A stretch of 64,000 nt of DNA from Rhodocyclaceae bacterium (GCA_016704145.1 JADJAS010000001.1:558001-622000), one strand, 5' to 3'; shown: positions 35,578 through 44,976, numbered from the stretch's first letter. The notes: generated from the letters alone by a model not told the origin. A program made the numbers and translations.

Positions 35578-36762
35578 ATGCCCAAGTTCATCCGCATGAC
35601 CGATCTCGATCTCGGAGGCAAGCGCGTCTTCATCCGCGCCGATCTCAATGTGCCGGTCAAGGACGGCAAGGTCACGTCGGACGCCCGCATCACCGCCTCG
35701 ATGCCGACCATCGAGCACTGCCTCAAGGCGGGTGCCCGGGTGATGGTCACCTCCCACCTCGGCCGTCCGGAGGAAGGTGTTTTCAAGCCGGAGGACTCGC
35801 TGCAGCCGGTCGCCGAGGTGATATCGAAGAAGCTTGGCAAGACCGTGCACGTCATCCCAAACTGGGTTGATGGCGGCTTCGACGTGCCGGCTGGTGACGT
35901 GGTGCTGCTCGAGAACTGCCGCGTCAACAAGGGCGAAAAGAAGAACGTCGAGGAGACTGCGAAGAAGTACGCCGCCCTGTGCGATGTCTTCGTCATGGAC
36001 GCTTTCGGCACCGCCCACCGCGCCGAGGCCTCGACCCACGGCATCGCCCGTTACGCGCCGGTGGCCTGCGCCGGCATCCTGCTCACCGAGGAGCTCGACG
36101 CGCTCGACAAGGCACTGGCCAACCCGGCCCGACCGATGGTCGCCATCGTCGGCGGTTCCAAGGTATCGACCAAGCTGACCGTCCTGGAATCATTGTCCGA
36201 AAAGGTCGACCAGCTGGTGGTCGGCGGCGGCATCGCCAACACTTTCCTGGCCGCCATGGGCAAGAACATCGGCAAGTCGTTGTGCGAACATGACCTGATC
36301 CCGACCGCACAGGCGTTGATCGAGAAGATGGCCAAGCGCGGCGCCTCGATCCCGATCGCCGTCGATGTCGTCTGCGGCAAGCAGTTCGACGCCAACGAGC
36401 CGGCCGTGCTGAAGAGCGCCGACCAGGTCACCGACGACGACATGATCTTCGACATCGGTCCCAAGTCGGCCCAGCAGCTCGCCGACATCATCGCCAAGGC
36501 CGGCACCATCGTCTGGAACGGCCCGGTGGGCGTGTTCGAATTCGACCAGTTCGGCGAGGGCACCAAAACCGTGTCGATGGCCATCGCCAACGCGAAAGGC
36601 TTTTCGCTCGCCGGCGGCGGCGACACCATCGCCGCCATCCAGAAGTACGACATCTACGACAAGGTCTCGTACATCTCCACCGCCGGCGGCGCCTTCCTCG
36701 AATATCTGGAAGGCAAGGTGCTGCCCGCGGTCGACATCCTCGAAAAGCGCGCGGGGGGCTAA
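35578..36762 (+). CDS. pgk: Phosphoglycerate kinase
   Basis: Transfers phosphate between 1,3-bisphosphoglycerate and ADP; in the Calvin direction it consumes ATP. The 394 residues include RVFIRADLNVPVKDGKV (about 15), TSHLGRPEEG, LLENCRVNKGEKKN, MDAFGTAHRAEAST, the nucleotide region VGGSKVSTKL, and the hinge/Gly-rich GGGDTIAA near the C-terminus. The start at 35578 avoids overlap with gap; longer frames are not family-like. Confidence 0.96.
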   Translation: MPKFIRMTDLDLGGKRVFIRADLNVPVKDGKVTSDARITASMPTIEHCLKAGARVMVTSHLGRPEEGVFKPEDSLQPVAEVISKKLGKTVHVIPNWVDGGFDVPAGDVVLLENCRVNKGEKKNVEETAKKYAALCDVFVMDAFGTAHRAEASTHGIARYAPVACAGILLTEELDALDKALANPARPMVAIVGGSKVSTKLTVLESLSEKVDQLVVGGGIANTFLAAMGKNIGKSLCEHDLIPTAQALIEKMAKRGASIPIAVDVVCGKQFDANEPAVLKSADQVTDDDMIFDIGPKSAQQLADIIAKAGTIVWNGPVGVFEFDQFGEGTKTVSMAIANAKGFSLAGGGDTIAAIQKYDIYDKVSYISTAGGAFLEYLEGKVLPAVDILEKRAGG

Positions 36763-36779
36763 GGACGCCCCGCCAGGAT

Positions 36780-36798
36780 GGCCCGGTCACGCCGGGCC
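36780..36798 (+). other. Intercistronic hairpin between pgk and pyk
   Basis: GGCCCGG and CCGGGCC form a perfect 7-bp stem around TCACG, 12 bases before the pyk ATG, where a ribosome site would be expected. There is no T run, so it is not a terminator. It could tune pyk translation or stabilise the upstream transcript. Confidence 0.45.
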
Positions 36799-36809
36799 GC
36801 CACTCCGCC

Positions 36810-38246
36810 ATGCCACGCACGACCAAGATCGTCGCCACCCTCGGCCCGGCCTCGTCCGATCCGGAAACCCTCGAAAAGCTGGTGGTCGCCGGCATCGATG
36901 TCGTCCGGCTGAATTTTTCCCACGGCTCGCTGGCCGACCACCGGCAGCGTGTCGACGCACTGCGACTGGCCATGCATGCCTGCCGGCGGACCGTCGGCGT
37001 CATGGCCGACCTGCAGGGCCCCAAGATCCGTATCGGCAAGTTCGCTGGCAGCAAGATTCTGCTCAAGCCGGACCAGGGCTTCATCCTCGCCGCCGACTGC
37101 GAGCTTGGCGATTCGAGCCGCGTCGGCCTCGATTATCCGGAACTGGTGCGCGAAGTTACCGCCGGCGACGTGCTGCTGCTCGACGACGGCCGCATCGTCA
37201 TGGACGTCACCGCCGTCGACGAAGACGAAATCTTCTGCCGCGTGCGCCACGGTGGCGAGTTGTCCAACAACAAGGGTATCAACAAGCTGGGTGGCGGCCT
37301 CTCGGCGCCGGCGCTGACCGACAAGGACAAGGAAGACATCCGCTCGGCGGCGGTGCTCGCCGTCGACTACGTTGCCGTGTCGTTTCCAAAGTCAGGCGCG
37401 GACATGCGCCAAGCCCGGCAACTGCTCGCTGAGGCCGGCTCCCGGGCCTTGCTGGTCGCCAAGATCGAACGCGTCGAGGCGATCCGGAACCTCGAGGACA
37501 TCCTCGACGCCAGCGACGGCGTCATGGTCGCGCGCGGCGACCTGGCCGTGGAGGTCGGCGACGCGGCCGTACCGGCGCTGCAGAAGCGCATCATCCGCGC
37601 GGCGCGCGAACACAACCGTTTCGCCATCACGGCGACCCAGATGATGGAATCGATGATCCATTCGCCGGTGCCCACCCGCGCCGAAGTCTCGGACGTCGCC
37701 AATGCCGTGCTGGACGGCACCGACGCCGTCATGCTGTCGGCGGAAACCGCCGCCGGCGAGTTTCCGGTGCAGACCGTCGAGGCCATGGCGCGCATCTGCC
37801 TCGAGGCCGAGAAGACCGCCGATGTCTCGCTGGAGAAGCACTTCCTCGACCGGGTGTTCACCCGCATCGACCAGTCGATCGCCATGGCCGCGCTGTTCGC
37901 CGCCAACCATCTCAAGGTCAAGGCCATCGCGGCGCTGACCGAGTCGGGCTCAACGGCGCTGTGGATGTCGCGCCTCAACGCCGGCGTGCCGATCTACGCG
38001 CTGACCCAGGACATCCACACCCGCTTCAAGGTCTGCATCTTCAGGGGCGTGTATCCTGTCATGATGCCGCAGACGGGCCACGACCGCGACAGCCTGCTCC
38101 GGGAAGCGGAACGGCAACTCATCGGCGCCGGCGCGGTCGAACCCGGCGACCTCATCGCGCTCACCATCGGCGAACCCATCGGCACGCCGGGAGGAACGAA
38201 CACCTTGAAGATCGTCCGCGTCGGCGACGCGCCGACAACCGATTAA
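36810..38246 (+). CDS. pyk: Pyruvate kinase
   Basis: Makes ATP and pyruvate from phosphoenolpyruvate, draining fixed carbon out of the cycle toward acetyl-CoA. The 478 residues show TKIVATLGPASSDPE at the start, VVRLNFSHGS (about 30), DLQGPKIRIG, KDKEDIRSAA, the Mg site VMVARGDLAVEVG (about 232), and the signature TQMMESMIHSPVPTRAEVSD. The C-terminal allosteric domain is complete. Its place inside a cbb cluster is seen in several betaproteobacteria. Confidence 0.95.
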   Translation: MPRTTKIVATLGPASSDPETLEKLVVAGIDVVRLNFSHGSLADHRQRVDALRLAMHACRRTVGVMADLQGPKIRIGKFAGSKILLKPDQGFILAADCELGDSSRVGLDYPELVREVTAGDVLLLDDGRIVMDVTAVDEDEIFCRVRHGGELSNNKGINKLGGGLSAPALTDKDKEDIRSAAVLAVDYVAVSFPKSGADMRQARQLLAEAGSRALLVAKIERVEAIRNLEDILDASDGVMVARGDLAVEVGDAAVPALQKRIIRAAREHNRFAITATQMMESMIHSPVPTRAEVSDVANAVLDGTDAVMLSAETAAGEFPVQTVEAMARICLEAEKTADVSLEKHFLDRVFTRIDQSIAMAALFAANHLKVKAIAALTESGSTALWMSRLNAGVPIYALTQDIHTRFKVCIFRGVYPVMMPQTGHDRDSLLREAERQLIGAGAVEPGDLIALTIGEPIGTPGGTNTLKIVRVGDAPTTD

Positions 38247-38264
38247 TCAACCCAGGAGACCACC

Positions 38265-39329
38265 ATGTCACTCGTTTCCATGCGTCAATTGCTCGACCAT
38301 GCCGCCGAAAATGGCTACGGCCTGCCGGCTTTCAACGTCAACAACCTGGAACAGATGCGCGCCATCATGGAAGCCGCCGACGAGACCGACTCGCCGGTGA
38401 TCGTCCAGGCCTCCGCCGGCGCCCGCAAGTATGCCGGCGCGCCCTTCCTGCGCCACCTGATCCTGGCCGCCGCCGAGGAGTTCCCGCACATTCCCGTTTG
38501 CATGCACCAGGACCACGGCACCAGCCCGGGCGTATGCCAACGCTCGATCCAGCTCGGCTTCACCTCGGTGATGATGGACGGCTCGCTCGGCGAGGACGGC
38601 AAGACGCCGACCAGCTATGACTACAACGTCGCCGTGACTCGCCGTGTCGTCGACATGGCCCACGACTGCGGCGTATCGGTCGAAGGCGAAATCGGCTGTC
38701 TCGGCTCGCTGGAAACCGGCAAGGCCGGCGAGGAGGACGGCATCGGCGCCGAAGGCACGCTCGACCACTCGCAGCTGCTGACCGATGTCGAGGAGGCCGC
38801 CCGCTTCGTCAAGGACACCAACGTCGACGCGCTGGCCATCGCCATCGGCACCAGCCATGGCGCCTACAAATTCAGCCGGCCGCCCACCGGCAAGGTGCTG
38901 CGCATCGATCGCATCAAGGAAATCCACGAGCGGCTGCCCAACACGCACCTGGTCATGCACGGCTCGTCGTCGGTGCCACAGGACTGGCTGAAGATCATCA
39001 ACGAGAACGGCGGCGACCTCGGCGAAACCTACGGCGTGCCGGTCGAGGAGATCGTCGAGGGCATCAGGAACGGCGTGCGCAAGGTCAACATCGACACCGA
39101 CCTGCGCATGGCCTCCACCGGCGCCATCCGCCAGTTCTTCAACAAGAACCGCAAGGAATTCGACCCGCGCAAGTACCTGGCCGAAGCCACCAAGGCCATG
39201 AAGGGCATCTGCCTCGACCGCTACAAGGCCTTCGGCACCGCCGGCAACGCCTCCAGGATCAAGGTGGTGTCGCTGGAGAAAATGACCAGCCGCTACACCA
39301 AGGGCGAGTTGAACGCGGTCGTGAAGTAA
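38265..39329 (+). CDS. fba: Fructose-bisphosphate aldolase, class II, Calvin-cycle type
   Basis: Zinc-dependent aldolase joining triose phosphates to fructose 1,6-bisphosphate (and sedoheptulose bisphosphate in the cycle). The 354 residues have GLPAFNVNNLEQM (about 20), the zinc/active site CMHQDHGTSPGVCQRSIQLG (about 80), EGEIGCLGSLETG, LAIAIGTSHGAYKF, and VMHGSSSVPQDWL. This is the long CbbA-type class IIA. It is preceded by CAGGAGA, and a strong terminator follows, marking the end of the cbb unit. Confidence 0.96.
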   Translation: MSLVSMRQLLDHAAENGYGLPAFNVNNLEQMRAIMEAADETDSPVIVQASAGARKYAGAPFLRHLILAAAEEFPHIPVCMHQDHGTSPGVCQRSIQLGFTSVMMDGSLGEDGKTPTSYDYNVAVTRRVVDMAHDCGVSVEGEIGCLGSLETGKAGEEDGIGAEGTLDHSQLLTDVEEAARFVKDTNVDALAIAIGTSHGAYKFSRPPTGKVLRIDRIKEIHERLPNTHLVMHGSSSVPQDWLKIINENGGDLGETYGVPVEEIVEGIRNGVRKVNIDTDLRMASTGAIRQFFNKNRKEFDPRKYLAEATKAMKGICLDRYKAFGTAGNASRIKVVSLEKMTSRYTKGELNAVVK

Positions 39330-39351
39330 GCACCGATTCGGTTTAGAGTTC

Positions 39352-39392
39352 GAAGGCCGCCGGCAGCCATGCCGACGGCCTTCTTCTTTTTT
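39352..39392 (+). terminator. Rho-independent terminator after fba
   Basis: GAAGGCCG at 39352 pairs with CGGCCTTC at 39376, with further pairing in the loop region, followed by TTCTTTTTT. It closes the Calvin-cycle gene cluster. Confidence 0.8.
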
Positions 39393-39405
39393 GCCGATAC
39401 GATGC

Positions 39406-39431
39406 TGGCGTCCTGCCGCGACTGACTTTTT
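39406..39431 (-). repeat. Dispersed element, copy 9
   Basis: TGGCGTCCTGCCGCG followed by ACTGACTTTTT, between the fba terminator and the restriction-modification genes. It has the same orientation as copy 10 on the other side of the cassette. Confidence 0.6.
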
Positions 39432-39501
39432 GCACTGAACGGACAGGCGCGATGTCCCGTAATATCCGCGCTATCTCCCTGTTGCCGGACATAAGACGCT
39501 C

Positions 39502-41229
39502 GTGCAATCCGTACAAATGACCTTGGGACTGCCATGCCCCGCCGGTACCTCGCGGAAGGTTCAGGCTGCCATAGATCGTTTGGCCTCAAATACCGAGGCG
39601 GATGCCCGCGGAGCGATCTTCACGCGCCGCGAGGTCGTCGATTTCATTCTCGACCTGGTCGGCTATACGAACGATCAGCCTCTCCATGAGAAGCGGATTC
39701 TGGAGCCCTCGTTCGGTGGCGGCGATTTCCTGCTGCCGATCATCGAGCGGCTACTAGGTGCCTGGCGAACATCGAAGCCAAAAGGCTTCGCACTGGGTGA
39801 CCTGCGCAACGCAATCAGGGCCGTCGAACTCCATCACGACACCTTCCACGACACCCATGCATCCGTAGTCAGCCTTCTTGAGCAGGCAGGGATAGTAGCG
39901 AGTACCGCCGAGGTCCTGGCCGACTGCTGGCTCATTCAGGGCGACTATCTGCTGGAGTCGCTGGAGGGCGAATTCGACTTCGTTGTTGGTAACCCGCCCT
40001 ACATCCGCCAGGAACAAATTCCCGCGCCGCTGCTAAGCGAATACCGCGGCCGCTACGTGACGATGTACGACCGCGCCGACATCTACATTCCTTTCATCGA
40101 GCGTTCGCTTTCTCTCTTGTCGGTGAAGGGCACGCTCGGTTTCATCTGCTCGGACCGCTGGATGAAGAACCGCTACGGCGGGCCGCTCAGAGGTTTCGTG
40201 GCCGGCCAGTTTCACCTGAAGGTCTATGTCGACATGGTGAATGTCCAAGCCTTCCATGCCGAAGTGACGGCGTACCCCGCGATCACGATCATCAGCCGTG
40301 AGACGCCGGGGCCCACGCGCATAGTGCATCGCCCCGCCATGGATCGGGCGGCCTTGTCAGCGCTGGCGGCGTCGCTCCGCGCGCCGACGCTGCCGATGGA
40401 ACCGGTCGGCATCAGGGAACTCGCGCGCGTAGCCGACGGCAGCGAGCCCTGGCTGCTGGAGTCCGCCGACCAGATGGCGCTCGTCCGCCGTCTGGAGGCA
40501 TCCTTCTCTGCACTGGAGGAAGCTGGCTGCAAAGTCGGCATCGGAGTCGCCACCGGCGCGGACAAGGCGTTCATCGGCAGTTTCGACGCGCTCGACGTGG
40601 AGCCGGACCGGAAACTGCCCCTCGTAACGACGAAGGACATCGTCTCGGGCGAAGTCGATTGGCAAGGGCTGGGGATCGTCAATCCGTTCGCCGACTCCGG
40701 CGGCCTGGTCGACCTCGACGAGTATCCCCGCCTGCGAGGCCATCTCGAACTGTACCGCGACCTGATCGCCGGCCGCCACTGCGCGCAGAAGGCGCCGAGG
40801 AACTGGTATCGGACCATCGATCGCATCACCCCAGCGTTGGCTGCACGGCCGAAATTGTTGATCCCGGACATCAAAGGCGAGGCGCATATCGTCTTCGAAA
40901 GCGGCCGGCTGTATCCACATCACAACCTGTACTACGTTACCTCCGACGAGTGGGACTTGCGGGCATTGCAGGCCGTGCTGATGTCCGCCGTCACGCGCCT
41001 GTTCGTGGCGACGTACTCGACGAAGATGCGCGGCGGCTTCCTGCGCTTTCAGGCACAGTATTTGCGCAGAATTCGGCTGCCGCGTTGGATCGACGTATCG
41101 GCGCCCTCGCGTCGGGAGTTGATTGACGCCGCCATCGCCCGCGACCTACAGGCCTGCAACCGCGCCGCATTCAAGCTCTACGGCCTGACGCAAGAAGAAC
41201 GATCCGCTCTTGGCGACAATGGAGGGTAG
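39502..41229 (+). CDS. DNA adenine-N6 methyltransferase of a type II restriction-modification pair
   Basis: A 575-residue gamma-like N6-adenine methyltransferase with AdoMet motif I ILEPSFGGGDFLLP (about residue 67) and catalytic motif IV NPPYIRQEQ (NPPY at 164-167). A TaqI/Eco57I-like C-terminal target-recognition region follows (IPDIKGEAHIVFE and the MRGGFLRFQAQYLRRI end). The start is GTG 39502; an in-frame ATG at 39517 is an alternative. The partner endonuclease begins at the next base after the stop. Pairing with a PaeR7I-like enzyme predicts methylation within CTCGAG. GC and codon use look less extreme than in the neighbouring genes, which fits acquired DNA. Confidence 0.87.
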   Translation: MQSVQMTLGLPCPAGTSRKVQAAIDRLASNTEADARGAIFTRREVVDFILDLVGYTNDQPLHEKRILEPSFGGGDFLLPIIERLLGAWRTSKPKGFALGDLRNAIRAVELHHDTFHDTHASVVSLLEQAGIVASTAEVLADCWLIQGDYLLESLEGEFDFVVGNPPYIRQEQIPAPLLSEYRGRYVTMYDRADIYIPFIERSLSLLSVKGTLGFICSDRWMKNRYGGPLRGFVAGQFHLKVYVDMVNVQAFHAEVTAYPAITIISRETPGPTRIVHRPAMDRAALSALAASLRAPTLPMEPVGIRELARVADGSEPWLLESADQMALVRRLEASFSALEEAGCKVGIGVATGADKAFIGSFDALDVEPDRKLPLVTTKDIVSGEVDWQGLGIVNPFADSGGLVDLDEYPRLRGHLELYRDLIAGRHCAQKAPRNWYRTIDRITPALAARPKLLIPDIKGEAHIVFESGRLYPHHNLYYVTSDEWDLRALQAVLMSAVTRLFVATYSTKMRGGFLRFQAQYLRRIRLPRWIDVSAPSRRELIDAAIARDLQACNRAAFKLYGLTQEERSALGDNGG

Positions 41230-41970
41230 ATGGCGCTAGATCTCGTCAGCCACGAACAGAAAGCCCGCAAGGCGGTAAAGGTGTTCTGGCGTAACCGCGC
41301 AGCGGCGCGAAAGAATCAGATCGAATCGGGCAAGGCCGACCAAGGTGAGCGCGCGGGGGTGACCGCCGGCAAGAACATGGATGGCTTCCTGGCCTTGCTG
41401 CTCGACGTCATCCGGGCCAACGGGCTGGCCCACGCGGAGATACGCCGCAACCGGGCAGTACTCACGCTGCCGGGTTATTTCCGCCCGACCAAGCTGTGGG
41501 ATCTGCTGGTGATCCACAAAGGACAACTGATCGCGGCCATTGAACTGAAAAGCCAGGTGGGTCCGTCATTCGGCAACAACTTCAATAACCGCACGGAGGA
41601 AGCGATCGGTACCGCCCTCGATCTCTGGAGGGCGTACCGCGAAGGCGTATTCGGCAAGCAGCCGCGCCCCTTCGTCGGCTGGATGATGATGGTCGAAGAC
41701 GCACCAGGGTCGCGCAGGCCTGTCCGCGATTCGTCACCGCACTTCCCGGTATTCGATGACTTTAAGGAAGCGTCATATCTGAAGAGATATGACGTGCTGT
41801 GCCAGCGGCTGGTTCAGGAGCAGCTCTACACGACGGCATCGGTCATTGCATCAGAACGAAACGCGGTGACCACAGGCAAATTCTCCGATCTATCGTCGAT
41901 GACCAGTCTCAAGACCTTCATCACCACCCTGGCTGGCCATGTTGCGGCAGGGGCGGCGCGGTTGGGCTGA
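41230..41970 (+). CDS. PaeR7I/XhoI-family type II restriction endonuclease
   Basis: A 246-residue endonuclease. The core FRPTKLWDLLVIHKGQLIAA followed by IELKSQVGPSFGNNFNNRTE is the recognised PaeR7I-family catalytic block: Asp in KLWDLL and the E-x-K pair in IELK form the PD-(D/E)xK site. Family members PaeR7I and XhoI cut CTCGAG, the predicted site here. Several CTCGAG sites occur in this window (for example near 35910 and 37494), so the host must be protected by the adjacent methyltransferase if the enzyme is active. Confidence 0.9.
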   Translation: MALDLVSHEQKARKAVKVFWRNRAAARKNQIESGKADQGERAGVTAGKNMDGFLALLLDVIRANGLAHAEIRRNRAVLTLPGYFRPTKLWDLLVIHKGQLIAAIELKSQVGPSFGNNFNNRTEEAIGTALDLWRAYREGVFGKQPRPFVGWMMMVEDAPGSRRPVRDSSPHFPVFDDFKEASYLKRYDVLCQRLVQEQLYTTASVIASERNAVTTGKFSDLSSMTSLKTFITTLAGHVAAGAARLG

Positions 41971-41977
41971 AACCTGG

Positions 41978-42009
41978 GTGGCGTGTCGCCGTCGCCACGG
42001 CTGACTTTT
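41978..42009 (-). repeat. Dispersed element, copy 10 (expanded hairpin)
   Basis: GTGGCGTGTCGCC, an extra GTCGCC, then ACGGCTGACTTTT. A 6-base duplication enlarges the hairpin loop. It starts 8 bases after the endonuclease stop and overlaps no gene. Confidence 0.75.
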
Positions 42010-42036
42010 CCATCGCGCAAACATCCCGCACCTTCA

Positions 42037-42404
42037 ATGAAGTGCCTCGCCGTCATCGCCCATCCCCTCGTCGACAACCTCTGCCATGCATTGGCGCGCA
42101 CGGTGATGGCAACGCTGGCGGAGGCAGGCCACGAAGTCGAAGTCGAGGACTTGTGCGCGTCGGACTTTCCGCCGGCACTGACCGCCGCCGAGCGCCGGAG
42201 TTACTACGGGCCGTCATTTGACACGGCCTGCAGCGCACCTTGGCCATCACCTCGCTGGGCTCGCCATGGTTAGTGGATCGGCTGGTGCTTGGGCAGCCCG
42301 TGCGACGGGTGCTCAAGATGACCTGCGCTGCGTCGGCATGCATGAACCATAGACAAGTAATAGTTAGCTATGGCGACACGCCACCCGGCGCGTTCCCGCC
42401 GTAA
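42037..42404 (+). pseudogene. Internally deleted flavodoxin-fold NAD(P)H:quinone oxidoreductase
   Basis: The N-terminal part (MKCLAVIAHPLVDNLCHALA, then VEVEDLCASDFPPALTAAER, RSYYGPSFD) is typical of the MdaB/KefF-like flavodoxin-fold family. From 42231 a different frame encodes LAITSLGSPWLVDRLVLGQP and VRRVLK, the characteristic late part of the same family. The middle, including the TWWFG region, is missing and the two pieces are out of frame. The remnant is bracketed by inverted copies of the dispersed element, and the second copy forms the end of its reading frame. Confidence 0.75.
42359..42387 (+). repeat. Dispersed element, copy 11
   Basis: AATAGTTAGCTATGGCGACACGCCACCC with spaces removed is the consensus with three head changes; the hairpin half is perfect. 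It faces copy 10 as an inverted partner, 350 bases apart. Confidence 0.65.
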
Positions 42405-42456
42405 CGAAACCCTGAGATAATTGGCGCCTGCCCTTGCCGGGCCTAGCGAATTTTCC

Positions 42457-42906
42457 ATGGACATCCGCTCCCACACCTTCGACCGCCTGCGCCGCCTGCT
42501 CAGCGGCGGACTCGATGTCGTCGAGTATCTCGGCCTCGTCGTGATCGGCCTCGCCACCACGGTGGCGATGTACCACGAGGTAATGATCATGGTCGCGGCG
42601 CAGAAGGTGCAGCTTGCCGACCTGCTGCTGATGTTCCTCTACCTCGAGGTGCTGGCCATGATCGGCCAGTACTTCAAGTCCGGCCAGCTGCCGGTGCGCT
42701 TTCCCATGTACATCGCGATGGTGGCGCTGGCCCGCTACCTGATTCTCGACATCAAGGAGATGACCGAGTGGCGCATGCTGGCCGTCGCCGCCGCCATCTT
42801 CCTGCTGACGGTGGGCGTGCTGATCATCCGCTACGGCCATGTCCGTTTCCCCTACCGCGAAGACACCAGCGAAGGCGCGTCCGACAAGGCTTTCGTCCGC
42901 GAGTGA
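42457..42906 (+). CDS. PsiE-family membrane protein
   Basis: A 149-residue integral membrane protein of the phosphate-starvation-inducible PsiE family. Four hydrophobic segments are visible (about residues 20-42, 50-70, 80-98 and 105-128), with the family segment YHEVMIMVAAQKVQLADLLL and KSGQLPVRFPMYIAMVALAR. The molecular role of PsiE proteins is not established. ATG 42457 is chosen over an upstream in-frame ATG as the latter lacks family resemblance. It is followed by purC after 28 bases. Confidence 0.8.
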   Translation: MDIRSHTFDRLRRLLSGGLDVVEYLGLVVIGLATTVAMYHEVMIMVAAQKVQLADLLLMFLYLEVLAMIGQYFKSGQLPVRFPMYIAMVALARYLILDIKEMTEWRMLAVAAAIFLLTVGVLIIRYGHVRFPYREDTSEGASDKAFVRE

Positions 42907-42934
42907 TCGCGCGCTTCAATCCCCCGGAGTCCCC

Positions 42935-43816
42935 ATGACGTCACCGCTTTACCAATCCTCCATCAAGAGCCTGCCGCTGCTCGGCCGCGGCAAGGTGCGC
43001 GACAACTACGCCGTCGGCGATGACAAGATGCTGATCGTCACCAGCGACCGCCTATCGGCCTTCGACGTGATCCTGCCCGACCCGATCCCGGGCAAGGGCG
43101 AGGTGCTGACGGCTGTCGCCAACTTCTGGTTCGACCGGCTCGGCCATATCATCCCCAACCAGCTGACCGGCATCGACCCGGAGACCGTGGTCGCGCCCGA
43201 TGAGCGCGCGCAGGTGCGCGGCCGCGCCATCGTCGTCAAGCGCCTGAAGCCGCTGCCGATCGAGGCCGTGGTGCGCGGCTATCTGATCGGCTCCGGCTGG
43301 AAGGACTACCAGGCCACTGGCAAGGTGTGCGGCATCGCGCTGCCGGCTGGGCTGAAGATGGCGCAACAACTGCCCGAGCCGCTGTTCACGCCCTCGACCA
43401 AGGCCGAACTCGGCGACCACGACGAGAACATCGACTACGCCACGGTCGAGAAGACCATCGGCCCGGCGCTCGCGGCGCAGATGCGCGACACCGCGATCCG
43501 GCTCTACAAGGAGGCGGCGGCCTACGCGCGCACGCGCGGCATCATCATCGCCGACACCAAGTTCGAGTTCGGCCTCGACGCCGCCGGCAAGCTGTACCTC
43601 ATCGACGAAGTGCTGACGCCGGACTCCTCGCGCTTCTGGCCGGCCGACACCTACGAAGTCGGCAAGAGCCCCGCCAGCTTCGACAAGCAGTTCGTGCGCG
43701 ACTATCTGGAAACGCTTGACTGGAACAAGCAGGCCCCCGGCCCCAGGCTGCCGGCCGCGATCCTCGAAAAGACCACCGCCAAGTACCGCGAAGCGCTGCA
43801 GCGCCTCACCGCATGA
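42935..43816 (+). CDS. purC: SAICAR synthase
   Basis: Joins aspartate to CAIR in purine synthesis using ATP. The 293 residues carry GRGKVRDNYAVGDDKMLIVT (about 14) for ATP binding, SDRLSAFDVILPDPIPGKG, RAIVVKRLKPLPIEAVVRGY and the LIDEVLTPDSSRFWP signature (about 235). It belongs to the longer eukaryote/betaproteobacterial-like form. The start MTSPLYQSS follows a CCGGAG ribosome site. Its stop overlaps the opdA start by 4 bases. Confidence 0.96.
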   Translation: MTSPLYQSSIKSLPLLGRGKVRDNYAVGDDKMLIVTSDRLSAFDVILPDPIPGKGEVLTAVANFWFDRLGHIIPNQLTGIDPETVVAPDERAQVRGRAIVVKRLKPLPIEAVVRGYLIGSGWKDYQATGKVCGIALPAGLKMAQQLPEPLFTPSTKAELGDHDENIDYATVEKTIGPALAAQMRDTAIRLYKEAAAYARTRGIIIADTKFEFGLDAAGKLYLIDEVLTPDSSRFWPADTYEVGKSPASFDKQFVRDYLETLDWNKQAPGPRLPAAILEKTTAKYREALQRLTA

Positions 43817-43938
43817 ACCCGCTGCTCGATTTTTCCGGGCTGCCGCGCTTCGACGCCGTCACGCCCGAACATGTCGCCCCCGCCATCCGCGAACTGATCG
43901 CCGAAAACCGGGCACTGGTCGAAAAACTGGCGGCGCCC

Positions 43939-43962
43939 GAAAGTCAGCCGTCGTGGCACGCC
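43939..43962 (+). repeat. Dispersed element, copy 12 (in prlC)
   Basis: GAAAGTCAGCCGTCG then TGGCACGCC, read in a third frame as ESQPSWHA. Part of that peptide fits the family pattern, so this copy may be partly coincidental. Confidence 0.45.
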
Positions 43963-44976
43963 TTCATGCAGCCGATCACCGATGCCGGCGAGCGCCTGGG
44001 CCGCGCCTGGGGGATCGTCAGCCACCTGCATTCGGTGATGGACGTGCCCGCATGGCGCGACGCCTACAACGCCATGCTGCCCGAGATCACCGGCTACTAC
44101 GCCGAGCTTGGGCAGAACGAGGCGATCTACGCCAAGGTCAAGCAGCTGCGCGCGAGCGCCGAATATGCGACGCTGACACCGACGCGCCAGCGCATCGTCG
44201 ACAACGACCTGCGTGATTTCCGGCTTTCCGGCGCCGAGCTGTCGGAGGACAAGAAGCCGCGCTACAAGGCGATGCAGGAGGAGATGTCGGCGATCGCCGC
44301 CAAGTTCTCCGAGAACCTGCTCGACGCCACCAACGCCCATGTCGAGCGCATCACCGACGAGGCGCAGCTTGCCGGCATTCCCGAGGACGTCAAGGCCGCC
44401 GCCAGGAAGGACGACGCCTGGGAACTGACCCTGCGCGCGCCCTGCTACATCCCGGTCATGCAGTACGCCGAAAACCGCGAACTGCGGGCGCGCATGTACC
44501 GCGCCTTCGCCACGCGCGCTTCCGAGTTCGGCCAGCCGGAGTGGGACAACGGCCCGCTGATCACGCGCCTGCTGCATCTGCGCGCCGAGGAAGCGGCGCT
44601 GCTCGGCTATGCCCATTACGCCGAAGTCTCGCTGGTGCCCAAGATGGCCGAGTCGACCGCGCAGGTGGCCGGCTTCCTGCGCGAGCTGGCGGCCAAGGCC
44701 AAACCCTTCGCCGAGCGCGACGTCGCCGAGCTGCGCGAATTCGCGCGCACCGAACTGGGCATGGACAGGCTGGAGAGCTGGGACCTGGCCTGGGCCTCGG
44801 AAAAGCTCAAGCAGGCGCGCTACGCCTTTTCCGACGAGGAAGTGAAGCAGTACTTCCCCGAGCACAAGGTGATGGCAGGCCTATTCAAAGTCATCGGCAC
44901 GCTGTTCTCGGTGAACATCGAGCCGGACAGCGCGCCGACCTGGCACCCCGACGTGCGCTTCTACCGCATCGTCACC

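Noticed and set aside
37388..37411. AAAGTCAGGCGCGGACATGCGCC in pyk resembling the dispersed element
   Set aside because: The encoded FPKSGADMRQAR is ordinary pyruvate kinase sequence and the hairpin part does not match, so chance is sufficient.
35900..37510. CTCGAG sites as evidence against a working PaeR7I-type enzyme
   Set aside because: Sites in the host genome are expected when the cognate methyltransferase protects them, and one is encoded next door.
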